Source: Gracilaria domingensis (lineage: Eukaryota; Rhodophyta; Florideophyceae; Gracilariales; Gracilariaceae). Taken from it: a stretch of DNA of 64,000 nt. Below are positions 31,695-44,473 of this stretch, piece by piece. The notes beneath the pieces were generated by a model. That model did no database searches and was not told the DNA's origin. It worked only from the letters and a program-made list of their open reading frames with translations. The stretch spans positions 162,916 to 226,915 of the forward strand of contig VCMS01000120.1 of NCBI GenBank assembly GCA_022539475.1, written 5' to 3'. A program made the translations under genes and the position numbers. The stretch's first letter is position 1. Each line of letters opens with the position of its first letter.

Positions 31695-32925
31695 TCAGAT
31701 CTCCTGCAGGCCAAGTGCATTCCGCAACTCCAGAAACCTACCTTGGTGCAATGGTTTTGTGAAAATATCCGCCTTCATCTTTGCTGTTGGGCAGTATACA
31801 GCTGCAACCTCCTTGGCATCTACAGCATCCTTGACAAAGTAAAAGCGAATGTCGACATGCTTAGCCCGCTTCTGTGAGTTAGACCAAGCAATTGCCCCAG
31901 TGTTATCTTCATGAATCAGAGCAGCGTCCCTTTGCTCCATACCAAGTTCCTTCAACAGACTTCGTAACCAGATTACTTCACGGACACAGTCCGAAAGGGC
32001 AATGAACTCAGCCTCAGACGTTGACATCGCTATGCTGCGCTGCTTAGTCGTTTTCCAACACACCAGACAATCACCCAAGTATATCGCAAACCCCGTTATG
32101 GACTTCCGATCGGTTTTGTCTCTTGCCCAGTCACTGTCGCAAAAAGCGGAGAGTTCAAGAGACCTTGATTCAGCTGTGTACGGTAATCCTAGTTGATAAG
32201 AACCACGTAGGTACCTTAGAACGCGCTTCAATGAGACGAAGTCTTCAAAAGTAGGATTCAGTTGCTTTCTGCTCAAGAAGTTCACGGCAAAAGCAATGTC
32301 TGGCCGCGAACGCGAGGACAAGTACAGTAGAGATCCAAGCGCTTCACGAAAAAGCGAATGGGTTGCAACATCTAACTGTGGTGCATCTGCGTCTGCATTG
32401 CCTGACACTTCCGCTGGTGTTGAAACGGGCTTTGCGTCTGCCATGCCAGAGTCCTGGAGTAACTTCTCGATGAACCCAGACTGCCGCAAACACATTCCGC
32501 CACTGATCTTCTTAAACTCAACACCCAAGAACGACTTCACTTCACCCAAGTCGGTCATCTCAAATCTGGACTGCAATTCTCTCTTGGCTCTGGTGACACT
32601 CTCCACAGACTCACCTACGACAGGGATGTCGTCGACATACACCAGCACAAAAGTAACGCCGGAGGTGGTGGCCTTCACAAATATGCATTCTTCGGAACGT
32701 GTTGCAGAGTACCCAAGGTTCTGCAGACAAGACTTCCAAGTCTCTGACCAGATGCGATTGGAGTTCTTCAGCGCGTACAGTGTGCGTTTGAGGAGCAATG
32801 CTTCTCCAGCTTGGAGATCCAAATCAATGCCTTGGGGTGGTAGCATGTACACATTTGACTCCGAGTCCATGCGACCATTGAGAAATGCGGACTTGACGTC
32901 CATCTGGTGCACAGTGTATCCAACC
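31695..32925 (-). pseudogene. Second Ty1/copia element, RT and RNase H part
   Basis: The minus-strand frame starts at the LTR of element B and reads HQMDVKSAFLNG, KNSNRIWSETW, VLVYVDDIPVVG (YVDD catalytic motif), SFLGVEFKK, RPDIAFAVNFLSR, CDSDWARDKTDRKSITG, STSEAEFIALSD and DIFTKPLHQGRF. This is the C-terminal 410 residues of a copia Pol with no internal stop. Upstream RT, integrase and gag are missing; element B is inserted in RT just before HQMDVK. The family differs from the copia at 4956-20297 (YVDD rather than IDD). Confidence 0.88.
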
Positions 32926-32926
32926 G

Positions 32927-33861
32927 TAAGAACGGATATTCCCAACTATCTGGGCTCCAAACAAACGAACCAACTCCAACAATTGTTTGCCAATAAAGCC
33001 AATTCTAGGTGCAATCCCACGAGTGGGAAAACAAGAGCCGCGTCGCGGAAAGCGCACCTACAGGGTGTTCGGAACCTGCTCTCTATAGGGGTAGATGCAG
33101 CACTAGAACCCTTTGATAGGGCCAGCGCGATGCCGGGTGTAAATCCGGGTGGCCCCGATCTGCGGGTGCAGTCAGAGGCGAAGGGGAGGAATCGGCGTAG
33201 GTATCCGGTTGTTCCGGCGAGCCAGAGCGAGTGGAGATATCCAGCCTAACGGTAGGGATTGACAGGGGATCAACAAACGAGCCGCACTGCGGAGCACTGA
33301 CAAGGGGTAAACGGGAATAAGTCTCGAGACCAGTGGGCAAAAACCTGTATATCAGGGCAGAGAAACGAGAGCCGTATGACGGAAATAATAACAATAAAAG
33401 AACAGAAAAGATGCCGTGACGACGGTCTAGAACTCCTCAGTGGTAGAGGTCGGATGACTAGCCCGGAATTGTGGCGGCTTGCCCGATTAGGGACGAAGAC
33501 CGTTCACAAGCGTCAAGAAAGTCAGAGCCAGAAGCCTCCTTGAGGTTTACTTCCCGTACAGTGGCGGCAAGTGCCGCCACCTATATAGGGCACTTGAAAA
33601 TATCAACTAGAAATATCTAACTATCCGGCTCTGCCGGCCAACATCCTACACGTGTGAAACCGTAGCAGGCTTGCCACGGCGCACCCGGCATCGGGCCAAC
33701 TCAGCACACGTGTGCCGAAACACTACCCTTCCTATGCATACCCCAAAATAGGGCCACTACTACAGTAGCCTCTCATAACATGAGGTGTCGAAGCCGGTAA
33801 CGGATCAACAAACTATGAAAGACACCTCGGTGCATTCCCACAAAGGGCGTTTTGCTCTACA
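32927..33861 (-). repeat. 3' LTR of gypsy element B
   Basis: The plus strand starts about TAAGAACGGATATTCCC and ends GCTCTACA, the same last eight bases as the LTR of element A. Its first ~660 bp repeat at 43814-44473 at an offset of 10887 (about 97% identical by eye). Its last ~270 bp match 63058-63331. The exact outer base and the TSD could not be fixed. Confidence 0.85.
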
Positions 33862-34019
33862 TATCGCCCTTCTCAGGCTGAGACACCGACTCCGTCGGTT
33901 CGATACGCCTCGCGGTGGAGGTATATGAGGGAGCCTCCCAAGACGGGTCTGCCGAGAACTGTTCGGAACCACGCACACCGAGTGCAACAAGCTCCCTTGC
34001 TCCTAAGAGTTCAACAGAT

Positions 34020-35735
34020 ATGTCTGGCGCGAACAACTCGAATGCTCCACCTAGCGGCCCTCCGTCTTTGACGGCTCGTATGCAAGTCTCCAATCCGCCA
34101 TTCCGGTCCGTACCCCTGCCGCAGTTGGTGGCTGCTTCTCAGCCGCGTCCTTCCGGACAAGATCACGCTCCAGCTCAAGCTGGCTCCGCGCCCGTATGGG
34201 ACTTGTTAAATGCTGAAGTGCCCGCATCTCTGGGCGGTTGGCCTACAGCAGGCGCCTTACATATCAGGTACCCTCACTGGCATAGCTTCCTGTTTGCTCA
34301 GGCTCCGTGGTTCGACGCCGATGCCGTCTCGGATACTGAGCTCGTTGACTCATTCTTCGTCGACGGTCTACCCCCTGGTGGGCTTCCGGTAGATGTTACG
34401 CGTTCGTGGGATTGGAGAACCCGCGTCGCGGTCAACCCGAGTTGCCTATTCGTAGGTCGGAATGAATCGAGACAATTTGCTCGCAACGAGATGGCCCGCA
34501 TCGGGTATGCCTGACACTTCCGGGCCCCTAACGAGTATCCGGTTCCGGCGCAGTACCAGTATGATGTGGCAAGATACCGAACGTTCGGCGAGGTCGACTA
34601 TGGCGACCATCTAGCCAACGAATTGGACGAGATTGACCGATATTCGTACACTGTTCAGCCTCATCAGGAGTTGATACTGTGAGCACGGCCCATTCTTCGC
34701 GCCGATTCCTGGTATCTCGGCCGTCCAGGACGGTCTCAGTTCCAGGAAGGCATCCGTTTCGAGAGGAAGTGGCGTTCTCGGTTCGAGATATTGGCGCCGT
34801 ACCAATGTACGGAAGTTGAACGAATCGCTGAACACTCCCGTCGTGGGCGCTACTTGCCGCTGCCATCGTTCTGGCCTGCGGTGGAAGTCCCGCGAGGGTG
34901 CCATGTCGAGCTCCCGCCCTGTCTTACGTACATAGGGTCATACTTCCTTACCGATCCGCCTCGCGGCTTGCGGAGCCTCTTAGCCACTAAATGGACCGTC
35001 CGTGTAGCGGCGTTCCTCCTCATGGAGGCATACGATGCGTTCCGTCTCTGGCATATTCCGGACCTCATCCAGCAGTCTATCCGAAACCTGGACCTTTCCG
35101 AAGTACTCGGCTCAGTTCGCAATGCGCGAGAAGCCACTGCATTGGTGGACGTCATTGACCAGATCGACTGGGATGAAGTGCCTGCGAGTCAGGTATCCGG
35201 CTGAGTCCGACGGCAAAACGGTCGCTCTCCAGGGCGTAACGTTAACGCCAGGGACTTCGTCTATTTCGACCCATGGGTTTGGGACGTGATTGGACCCGCA
35301 GAAGCGGCTGAGCGTCGCCAAGGGGACCGATACATCTCCGAAGGGTACCCACGGGGGTTCATCTACGTCGATGACGACGGCCAGGACCCTGCCGAGGGAG
35401 GAAGCCCCGTGGATGACGGAAGCCCAGAGGGCGTGGAGAACGAACCAGAGCCCGAATCGATGGGAGACGACGACGAGGTAGTTGTCGTCGAGCCACCGGC
35501 GCCAGCGGCTCCTGTTTCAACTTCCCCCTGGGCTCAGGTCGAGGCTTCCCCCGGAGACGGCAATACTACGCTGACACCGCGAGCAGCAGTCATCCGCGAC
35601 TTCCTTCGAGGCGTGGGCGTGGCCGTTCTTGATACGGTAACCGACCAGTCGGATCTGCAAGCCATCGCGGCGCAGCACTTCTCCGGTACCCCCGGCGGTG
35701 GTATCCCCCCATGTGATAGGCCATCGGGTGCTTAG
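34020..35735 (+). pseudogene. Antisense ORF protein of element B (three in-frame TGA)
   Basis: One frame from ATG 34020 (MSGANNSN) to 35735, with TGA at 34512-34514, 34680-34682 and 35202-35204. It is homologous to the 617-codon antisense ORF of element A over the core: YRTFGEVDYGDHLA, ARPILRADSW, GIRFERKWRSR, LPPCLTYIGS, VRVAAFLLMEAYD, DVIDQIDWDEVPASQ, ARDFVYFDPW. The TGA before ARPILRA aligns with Trp in A, so it is TGG to TGA. The C-terminal tail is acidic (poly Asp/Glu/Val) instead of A's Pro/Val tail. Function unknown. Orientation and place are the same as in A. Confidence 0.82.
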
Positions 35736-36206
35736 CTTCCCCTTTACGGGGCTCCGGGTGTGGCGTTGTAGTGATTAGTAGACCCCAATGAGGGGCAGAG
35801 CTCTATAGTTAGAGGTAAACTTCAGCCTGATTAGGCTTGGTTCATGAATTTTTCTTCTTGACCTCCCCCTTCTCAGCGGGCAATACCTCATTAGAGGATG
35901 TTGAGAATGACCCACGGGGGAGGGCTAACTTTCCGCTGAAGCGGCTGTAGTGATAAGCTTCTTAGTCTTCCTTCCAGTGTCCTGGCTTCTTCTCCTTCTT
36001 CGAAGGCTTCTTTCTTCTTCTTCTCCACTGCAAGTAGCTTCCGCGTCCCGCGGGTTGTTCGTTCAGCAAAAGCTGTTCGCATCGAGCGGCATGTCGCTGC
36101 TTTATAGTAGCGTCCATATAGGGCGGCTTGTTAGTAGCAACATCGTTGAATCCGCGTGAAGCAGCATATTCCGTCTGAGACGGCATATCTCACCAGTTGT
36201 GGGTGG
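35736..36206. other. Spacer between antisense ORF B and pol B
   Basis: About 470 bp with CT-rich tracts and no ORF of interest. It separates the convergent 3' ends, as the 180 bp spacer does in element A. Confidence 0.3.
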
Positions 36207-39200
36207 TCAACCCACTTGGGCTTTGTCCAGCGTAGCCGGTATCGGTGTCCGTGTGCGACGGTGGTACTGCAAGACCTTAGAGCGAGGCAAATGCTCGATA
36301 GGCTCATGTGTATCCTCAGAAGAGTTGTAGCCGTACCAACGGACTCGATACAGTAGCTCCCCGTCAGGGGCGTAGACGTGACTTACCAGACGGTCGATGA
36401 CATACTCCTCGTCAAGGACCTCCCGCTGGGTGTGCGGCTTGGTCCCTGAGTCCTCTCTTGAGGTGTTGTCGTTACTTCTCGCGTGGTAGGCTTCGTCAAT
36501 TGCTTGCGGCTGCCGTTCTAACCCCAAGACATCCTGTACGCCAGGCGAGGGCCGTTTCGACCATGGTGGTTTCCTGACATTCAGGATTACAGACTTCTGG
36601 TTCTCTTTCCCATGTTGTTGGGCTGTTACCCAGCTTTGGTATTCTCGGATAGCGAGCTTCCGTTGTTCCTGCATGATCTCCCGAAGTGAGGGTGAACGGT
36701 GCGCATTCGGGCGTGCCAGTGGTTGGTACCGTGGCTCGTGCCGAGGCGACGCCTTGCCACGCATTGCTGGCTGTGAGGCCTGCGCCGTTGCTCGGCCGTG
36801 CGTTGCCGATTCAAATTCGGAATTTCCGTTTTCGGCGGCCGCGAGCCTTACAGCGGGCACGTGCCCGGCTCTTGCGTTGTCACCCTCCACTGGAGGCGGA
36901 TCGCCGGCGAAGCCAGACACTTGGCGCGTTATGGGCGTGCGCGTAGCATTGGGCTGCTGCCCACTTACTGTGGTCTGTCGGCTCGCTATAGCGGCGGTTG
37001 CCTCCGTGTTCTCAACGGCTTCATCACTCGATGCTCCGATATAATCCACCGAAATCGGGTCTGCCGTAACAGTACGGTTTCCTTCGACACAATCTTTCTC
37101 CGGACTTCCGGCTTTTCTTGATGCATTAGTGCTTCCGCTGTCCGGCTCCGGTTCCGGCAAGCGTGTACTTTCCGATGTGGCGCGGCTGTTGCGGTGTGTG
37201 TGGTACTCCTTTCCGGCGCGCCGCTCTCACGCTGCGCAACCGGGGCGTGCTCCTGGGCATCCGTCTGTGACGGCGATACTGTAATATCCGCGGGCTGAGC
37301 GACGGCTTCTGAAGCAGCGTCACTGCGGTGTCCTTCCGGGTTTCCGGCTTCGTGTGCCACCGAAGTGGTGTGCTCCTCTTCAGGCTGCCGCGATAACTGC
37401 GCGTTGTTCGCTTCCTTCGGATTCTCCCGCTGTTCACGCGTCCGTGTGCTTTCACCACGACTTGCGTGCGACACGGAGGCCTGCAAAGGAACTTCCGTCG
37501 GCGACGGTGACAACGAAATCGAGCGAATCGAGCGACTTACCTCCTCCTCCCCCTCCTCAGTTGGAGCATCGGGGGCGGTGGTGAGTATCCCTTGAGGGGC
37601 CAGTATCCGCGTGTGGACATGTGCGGCAGTCGAGACTGACGGATTAGTTTCCGGCTTTGCCGGCAAATCAGCAAGTCCGCGGTCCGCGTGCGGCAGAACA
37701 GACAGTTGAGCGCGCGTTTCCGTTTCGACGGCTGTTCCCGCTGTAAGTGTGGTGGGAGCCGACGATGGCGGTTGTGATTCGTGAGAAACAGGCTTTGGCG
37801 CAGGCGTTACGCGATCCCGCGAAAAACGCTCGTGCTTTCCCTCGATGTCGAGAACAACCGTCGTATCGGTAACAGAAATAACCCTGTAGGAGCCGTACGC
37901 GATAGGAGAGAGCTTATGTTTCTTCTTCTTTTCCGGGTTATAGTATTCCTTCCGTAGGAAGGCGTAGTTACCTTCCCTGATCTGAGGGGCATCCTTGCGC
38001 ACCCGTGCGTCAAAATTCCGCTTGTACGCGGCCTGTGCCTTATCAATGTTTTGCCTAACTGTAGGGATGATGTTCTTGAGCCAAGCCTTCCAGGCGTCCC
38101 TGTGTAGACGGGGCGAGGGGAAATTATCCACTGTTGGCTGTGGCTCGATAGCCACCGAAGGTGGAACCCGTGATAGGACAAGCTCGAACGGCGAGATCTG
38201 AGTAGTGCGATGAACCTGAGTATTGTACGCATATGTCACCGCATCGGTGTATTGATCCCATTCCAACGGATGCTCGGCAACGAAGTCCGCAATGCATTGA
38301 GCATTGTGCCATTAAAACGTTCAACCTGACAATTACTCTGGGGATGATATGTTGTCGTGAACCAGTTTTGGATCCGCAAGATGCGGCAGACGTCTTGAAA
38401 GAACTTAGCCGCAAACTGCGGTCCATTATCTGATAACAAGTCAATCGGCGGTCCATAGACAAAAACCCAGTGTGTAACGAAAGCTTGGGCGACCGCACTG
38501 GCGGTAACCTTTTTCAAAGTCACAGTCCGTACCAGCTTAGAATAGCGGTCGGTGATTACCAGTAGAAACCGGTTTCCCCGGCGAGTGCGAATAAACTCGC
38601 CGAGCAAGTCAATTTCCACAAATTCAAGTGGAGCCCTAACAGGGAAGAGTACCAACTTCTTGGAGTACTTCCGCAGTTTCACGCGGTTCTTTGCGCAATC
38701 AGAACATCCACGAACAGTGGCATACGCATCGAACGCCATCGCTGGCCAATAGAAGTCCTTTCTCAAGGTGTAGTACAACTTCCTGCCACCATGGTGGGCT
38801 GAGAGCTTCGCATAGTGCGACAGGTGCAGTACTCGTGACTGAAGTGAGTGCGGAACCACAATCTGTAGCCTGCGCCCGACAGTCCGGATGAGGAATCTTT
38901 GGTCGTTCTCGACGAAAGGCAGTCGTGCTCCGCCGTTCAGACGGCTACGAATCTGCGTACAAAACCGTTCCGTATGCTGCTACCGGATGAGTTCTTCCGG
39001 CTTGATCGGTACGAGAGAACCCGGTTCTGGGCGCGTGTCTGACACGGCTAAAACAGCATCGTAGATGTCCCATCCTTCCGAATCTTCATCGGCATCGCTC
39101 GAGCCGTCTTCCGCGAGGAAGCACGGTATTTCCAGGTCATCGACCGACGCAGCTTCAGCAGCTGCTTCCAAGCGGGACAGTGCATCAGCGTGAGTGTTCA

Positions 39201-41746
39201 GGAGTCCTTTCTTGTAGCGGATTTCAAAGTCGAATTCCGACAAGCGAAGTCTCCACCGCATCAAGCGGCCAGATGGCTCTGCTATAGAGAGTAGCCATCG
39301 TAAGGCCGAATGATAGGTATAAACAATGAAGCGAGTTCCCATAAGGTAGGGCCGCAGTGTCTGTAATTCCCAGACAACTGCCAAGCACTCTTTCTCGGAT
39401 ACCGAGTAATTCCTCTCGTGAACGTTGAGGGTTCTTGACCAATAACCAATTGGCAATCGTTCCCCGTCCTCTGTGGTGTGGAAAAGAGCGCAGCCAACTT
39501 GGTAGTCGCTCGCGTCCGTATCGATTGCATACGGCAAACCAGCCCTAGGTAGGGATAAAACAGGTGGCGATGTCACCGCGTCCACGAGCGACGAGAAAGC
39601 CGCGGATGTGCGGTCGTCGAACGCCTCCAGGCTGACTGGCTGTCCTTTGCGAAGTAGCTCATTCAACGGAGCCGCAATGTCCGCAAAGTTTGGTATGAAG
39701 GGGCGGTAGACATTACACAAGCCGAGAAAAGATCGGAGTTCGGTCTGAGTCCGCGGATACCAAGCCTCTTTGAGGCACTTCAGACGTGTTTCGTCGATAG
39801 ATAGCCGTCCAGGACGGATGAAATGGCCGAGATATCTGACCGTTTCGGTAAAGAACTCGCACTTCTTCAGCTTGAGTGTAATGCCTGCATCTCGTAGGAC
39901 TCGTATCACATCCCGTACGTGGGTCAAGTGCTCGTCCAGGTTGCTGGAGTAAACAATAATGTCGTCCAGGTAAACCAGGCAAGTCTTCCACTTGAAGCGG
40001 GCGAGCAAGATATCCACAGCACGTTGAAATATGGCTGGCGCGTTCGTTAACCCAAAGAGCATCCGATTGAATGGGTATAATCTTTCATGACAAACGGAGG
40101 CTGTCTTGTCACGATCTTCAGCCCTCACGGGAACTTGCCAATAGACCCAATTTGAGTCTAGGGTCGTAAAAACTTTCGCGTCGCCCAATGAATCGATTCA
40201 TTCATCCATTCGTGGGATAGGATACACATCCATGGCTGTAGCCGCGTTTAGCTTGCGGTAATCGATGCAAAATGGCCAAGACCCATCAGCTTTGGGCGCG
40301 AGCACCACCGGCGATTCCCAAGCTGACTGAGCCGGCTCGATAACTCCAGCGCGGAGCATCTTCTCTACTTGAGCCTTCTCCTCCTGCCGAGCTGTTGGTC
40401 CTACCCTGTAAGGATGCTGTGAAATGGGCCGAGTGTTCGGTAGCAAATCAATCCGATGTTCGGTAATACCAATCTTCCCGAGGGAACCGTCCCACATAGG
40501 CGTGAACTCTTTGAGCATATGCCGCAATTTATCGCGGTGAGTCTCTGGGACGTGTTCAAGATCCAGAGACTCCAGTTCCTGTACTGCCTTATCCTTCGTG
40601 TCAGCACCACTCAGGTCCTTATCATTACTGTCCGACGAGGTCGGCATTGCTTCCTTCGACAGGCTGCGGTTATTCGCATCCGACGAAGTCGGCGTAGCAT
40701 CTTCCGACGAACTGTTCAGACCAGGATTCGGTTCGGCATTATTCCGTTCCGCCTCCCCCTCCTCAGGTTCGAGGATACCGAGGACTTCGGCCATAGAAAC
40801 CTGAGTAGTTACTATAGCCGCAGGGTGCGGCAGAAATGATCCAATAACTTGGCTCCTGACCAACCGTTGAGGAAAACGGCTGAAGTTCGCGACCAACACA
40901 TGAAAAGGCTTCTCAGGTTCAACAAAAACAATCCCGTTAGCCAGGGCGAGCTGATGCTTCTTCTGCAACGCAGGCAACGGTTGCAGCGTTTGTACGTCAC
41001 ATTGTGAGATGTTATAGTATCCCAGACCTGCGATTCGGGCGGGATTCAAATAGACCGAGCAACTCGGCGCTTTGTAGACTTCTGTTTATCAGCGGCAGAC
41101 TCCTGCGCAGCAGGCAAGGGCACTTGCTTCTTTAAAGCCCGTCGAAGGGGACGCCGAACGATCGGTACAATGGTTCCATCCTCCATTTCGATGGTTCTTT
41201 CCCGCGGTCGAATTGATTCGACAAAGCGGTCACAGAAGTCACATCCGAGTATGACCGGCGCAGCGAGCTGCTTGCAAACCAAGAAATCGAGCTTCACCAC
41301 GTAATGGCCAAGCCTGACAAGCAGTTATATCACTCCCACTGTAGAGAGTGGCCGATTATTCGCATCCGCAATATCAATATGCGGCGCCGCACGAACGCGA
41401 GACCGAAAGTGCGGCGGAATCATAGACTCAACCAAAAAGTTTGGCCCAGCTCCTGTATCGAGCACGGACAACTGCCGAGCCATATACTGGTCGGAAACAC
41501 CTAGGTCGGCGTAAACTTTGTAGTTACGTTTCGCAATGACCAGGACTCTATCCGGGGACCGGCTGTTCTTAGACGGTACCCACGGGCGACGCAAGACACC
41601 AAGGTGCTCAGAGTCCACGTCTGTGGTGGCCATTTTCCTCGAAAGGATTGTGACCGGGGAGCGAGGCTTCTCAGCCTCAGGCGCGCTAGACCCCGTCGCT
41701 GGGGGCGCCTCTCCATTGCTGGAGGCTCCCATGATCAGTTTTTCTG
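36207..41746 (-). pseudogene. Pol of element B with C-terminal chromodomain, frameshifted
   Basis: Pieces in order on the minus strand: the -1 frame entry SEKLIMGASS, protease VLDTGAGPNF (about 41465), RT with FCIDYRKLN and LVYLDDIIVYS (about 39960), RNase H AIDTDASDYQ, integrase HHCC (CSDCAKN) and D-D-E (EIDLLGEF, SDNGPQF, NCQVERFNG), then a long Ser/Thr/Pro linker and a chromodomain (EYVIDRLVSHVYAPDGELLY, RVRWYGYNSSEDTHEP) near 36270-36410. Breaks: frameshifts near 41310, 41048, 38250 and 37000-37150, a stop at 40195-40197 and a TAG at 38980-38982. The chromodomain would guide integration to marked chromatin. Confidence 0.85.
41735..41746 (-). promoter_or_regulatory. Putative -1 frameshift site of element B
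   Basis: CAG AAA AAC TGA at the gag end, identical to element A (13559-13570). The pol frame (SEKLIMG...) opens in the -1 register exactly here. Confidence 0.6.
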
Positions 41747-43746
41747 AGCTTCGCAGCCAATCTGCGGAGGTTTCGATTCCGCAGGAGCGGCTACAGTTCC
41801 ACCCTTCGATGGCACCGTTTGCTGGTTTCCAGGTTGAGTCTCCGCCTCTGCACGAAGGTACGATTTGTCGGGAACGTGTGCCCGTTCGGGGGGCGTCAAC
41901 GACTCGTATTGAGGCAGGATCTTCGCTATATCCCGTATGGGCATTAAAAGTTCGGAGCGATGTGTCCATGCCTGTAACAGGTGTGGAAAATAAGCTGCCG
42001 GAGAAGATCCGGATTCGGCTGACGGCGCTCCTGTCGTGGAGGATAGGGATCCCCACAACCAGGGCGTTGACTGCGATATCCACCAGCGTGTGGCACGTGC
42101 AAAGCCGGAACGTGTTGTCCGGTGTACAGAGCGGGATCTACGTCAACAGTAGACGACTCCGTCGTTGACGGCAACTCCGTAGTCGGCATTGAACCATCAG
42201 CCTGTAACAGGTGTACAATGTCACTCATACCCCCCTTGAACCGAACCTCGCGATAGAGGCAAAGAAGAGTCCCGGCCTTCTACATGAAGGAGGCGGCGCG
42301 TGGGCGTCTTGACACCAGCGCGTGCGCGAGCTGCATCTCGCTCGGCTTGGGCAAATTGTACGAGTTCCAGATAGGTGATCCGGCGTTTGCTCTCGCGATA
42401 ATTGGCTACCACCCTCCGAATTGATCGGTCCACTCCATCAACAAACATCGTACACCGCTCAGCTGCGGAGAACACGTTGCCACATCTGTGGAAAGCCTTG
42501 TTGAGGCGGGTAGAATAAACGGTTTCCGACTATTCGGCTCCTTGCTTCGTGTCTCGCAGCGCGAGTATAGCACCCTGTATCGCATTGCCTGTCGCGTAAG
42601 AGCACAGGAGATATTGTACCGCTTCCGGCCAGCACGTGACTCCTCCTTCGGAGGCGCGAGACGAACCTCGAACCGAATTGAATTGATCTTCGGCTACGTC
42701 CGTCAAAAAGTACGGCAGCGCAATGTAGGCCTGTGCCTCACTCATCCGAAGTACATCGGCCTCCGCCACGAAGCGTCCAAGAAAATCCAAGACAAGAATT
42801 GGATCTTCCCCAGAGAACTTGTGGGGCTTTAGCGTGAGCTCCATTTGTCGGAGATGATTTCGCACTTTGCCAGTCCCACGTGAGGTCCTCTGTGGCGTCG
42901 TGTCATCAAGCCGATAATAACGGTACGATAGCAGCTTCCGATACAGTAGATTTGTCGGCTTCAGTTCCTTCAATCCAAGGTGTCTCCGTCCTTTCGTACG
43001 GCCTCGTGCGACACCAGAAGTGGCTTCAGTAGCCGCGAATGGGAAGCACGCTGGCGAGAGCGATGGTTCTCGCTGTCCGATGAGTCGGGTGAAGATCCCA
43101 CATTTTGGGCTTCCTCTTCTGAAGAGGACGAAGAAGACGAGTCAGACTCAACCTTGACCTTCTTCCTTGCCGGACGATCCCAAGAACGGCGCGAGTGCTG
43201 AGAACCCTCAGAAACCGGGGCTCCCGGCCCAACAGCATCAGATACGATGATTTGCTCGACCGTCTCCAGACGGATAGCCAGGCGGTCCAGGCGTGCCGAA
43301 GCCTGCTCGTGCAGAGCAGCCGACACCTGTCGGTGTTCCATAATCTGGTTGACATCAGACCTTAAAACACGAACGTCGCTCGAAACATCCCCGACACCGG
43401 CTTCATCGAGCCGTTGCCGGAGTTTCGTAATATCCCGGATGAGGCCCACTTGGGAGTTCTGCAGGATGCAAACATGAGCCTCTAATTCACGGAGGGTGTA
43501 CTCGTCGGACCGCGACGACATAACGTCAACCGCTGCGCCGGAATCAGCGACAGGTGCGGTTTCAGTTGGCCCACCAGTGGGTGGGGTTCCGTTATCAGAA
43601 TGGAGGCCCCGGGAAGCCGGTTTCGAAGCACCATTACCGGGGACCTTGAGGGTGTCCTTCGGCAGCGGGGGCAGGCTTGCCCGCAAGCCGGACGAACCGA
43701 GCACAGAAGCGGCACGTGGCACGCCACTCCTGCGACGGGATGACAT
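41735..43746 (-). pseudogene. Gag of element B, frameshifted
   Basis: ATG at 43746 (MSSRRRSGVPRAAS). The N-terminal part is Ser/Asp-rich with a coiled-coil-like stretch. The capsid domain (GGVTCWPEAVQYLLCSY, CTMFVDGVDRSIRRVV) is homologous to Gag A. The zinc-knuckle region near 42000 is degraded (HTCYRHGH). Frame breaks occur near 42970, 42530 and 42230. The last codons are CAG AAA AAC TGA, the same as in A. Confidence 0.82.
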
Positions 43747-43813
43747 CGTTCACCGACACAGTCGGCCAATTGGCAACCAAAACAACTTCCGAAAACGGAC
43801 AATGAAAGAACCG

Positions 43814-44473
43814 TAAGAACGGATATTCCCAACTATCTGGGCTCCAAACAAACGAACCAACTCCAACAATTGTTGGCCAATAAAGCTAATTCTAGGTGCA
43901 ATCCCACGAGTGGGAAAACAAGAGCCGCGTCGCGGAAAGCGCACCTACAGGGTGTTCGGAACCTGCTCTCTATAGGGGTATATGCAGCAGTAGAACCCTC
44001 TGATAGGGTCAGCGCGATGCCGGGTGTAAATCCGGGTGGCCCCGATCTGAGCGTGCAGTCAGAGGTGAAGGGGAGGAATCGGCGTAGGTATCCGGCTGTT
44101 CCGGCGATCCACAGCGAGTGGAGATATCCAGCCTAACGGTAGGGAGCAACAGGGGATCAGCAAACGAGCCGCACTGCGGAGCACTGACTTGTGATAGACG
44201 GGAATAAGTCCCAAGACTAGTGGGCAAAAACCTGTATAACAGGGCAGAGAAACGAGAGCCGTATGACGGAAATAATAACAAAGAAACAACAAAAGATGTC
44301 GTAACGACGGTTTAGAACTCCTCAGTGGTAGAGGTTGGATGACTAGCCCGGAATTGTGACGGCCTGCCTGATTAGGGACGAAGACCGTTCACAAGAGGCA
44401 AGAAAGTCAGAGCCAGAAGCCTCCTTGAGGTTTACTTCCGGTACAGTGGCGGCAAGTGTCGCCACCTATATAG
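43814..44473 (-). repeat. 5' LTR of element B, first 660 bp
   Basis: It matches 32927-33588 of the 3' LTR and stops abruptly after CTATATAG. The rest of the LTR is not here; a matching remainder begins at about 63058. Confidence 0.88.

Larger units (their letters stand above)
32927..44473 (-). mobile_element. Ty3/gypsy retrotransposon B (chromovirus), decayed, with antisense ORF
   Basis: It is organised as element A. From right to left: 5' LTR (only its first part, 43814-44473), gag, pol ending in a chromodomain, then the antisense ORF (34020-35735) and the 3' LTR (32927-33861). It is inserted in the second copia element. Several frameshifts and nonsense codons hit gag, pol and the antisense ORF. 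Protein similarity to A is clear but LTRs outside the last bases are unrelated, so A and B are separate families of one lineage. Confidence 0.88.
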
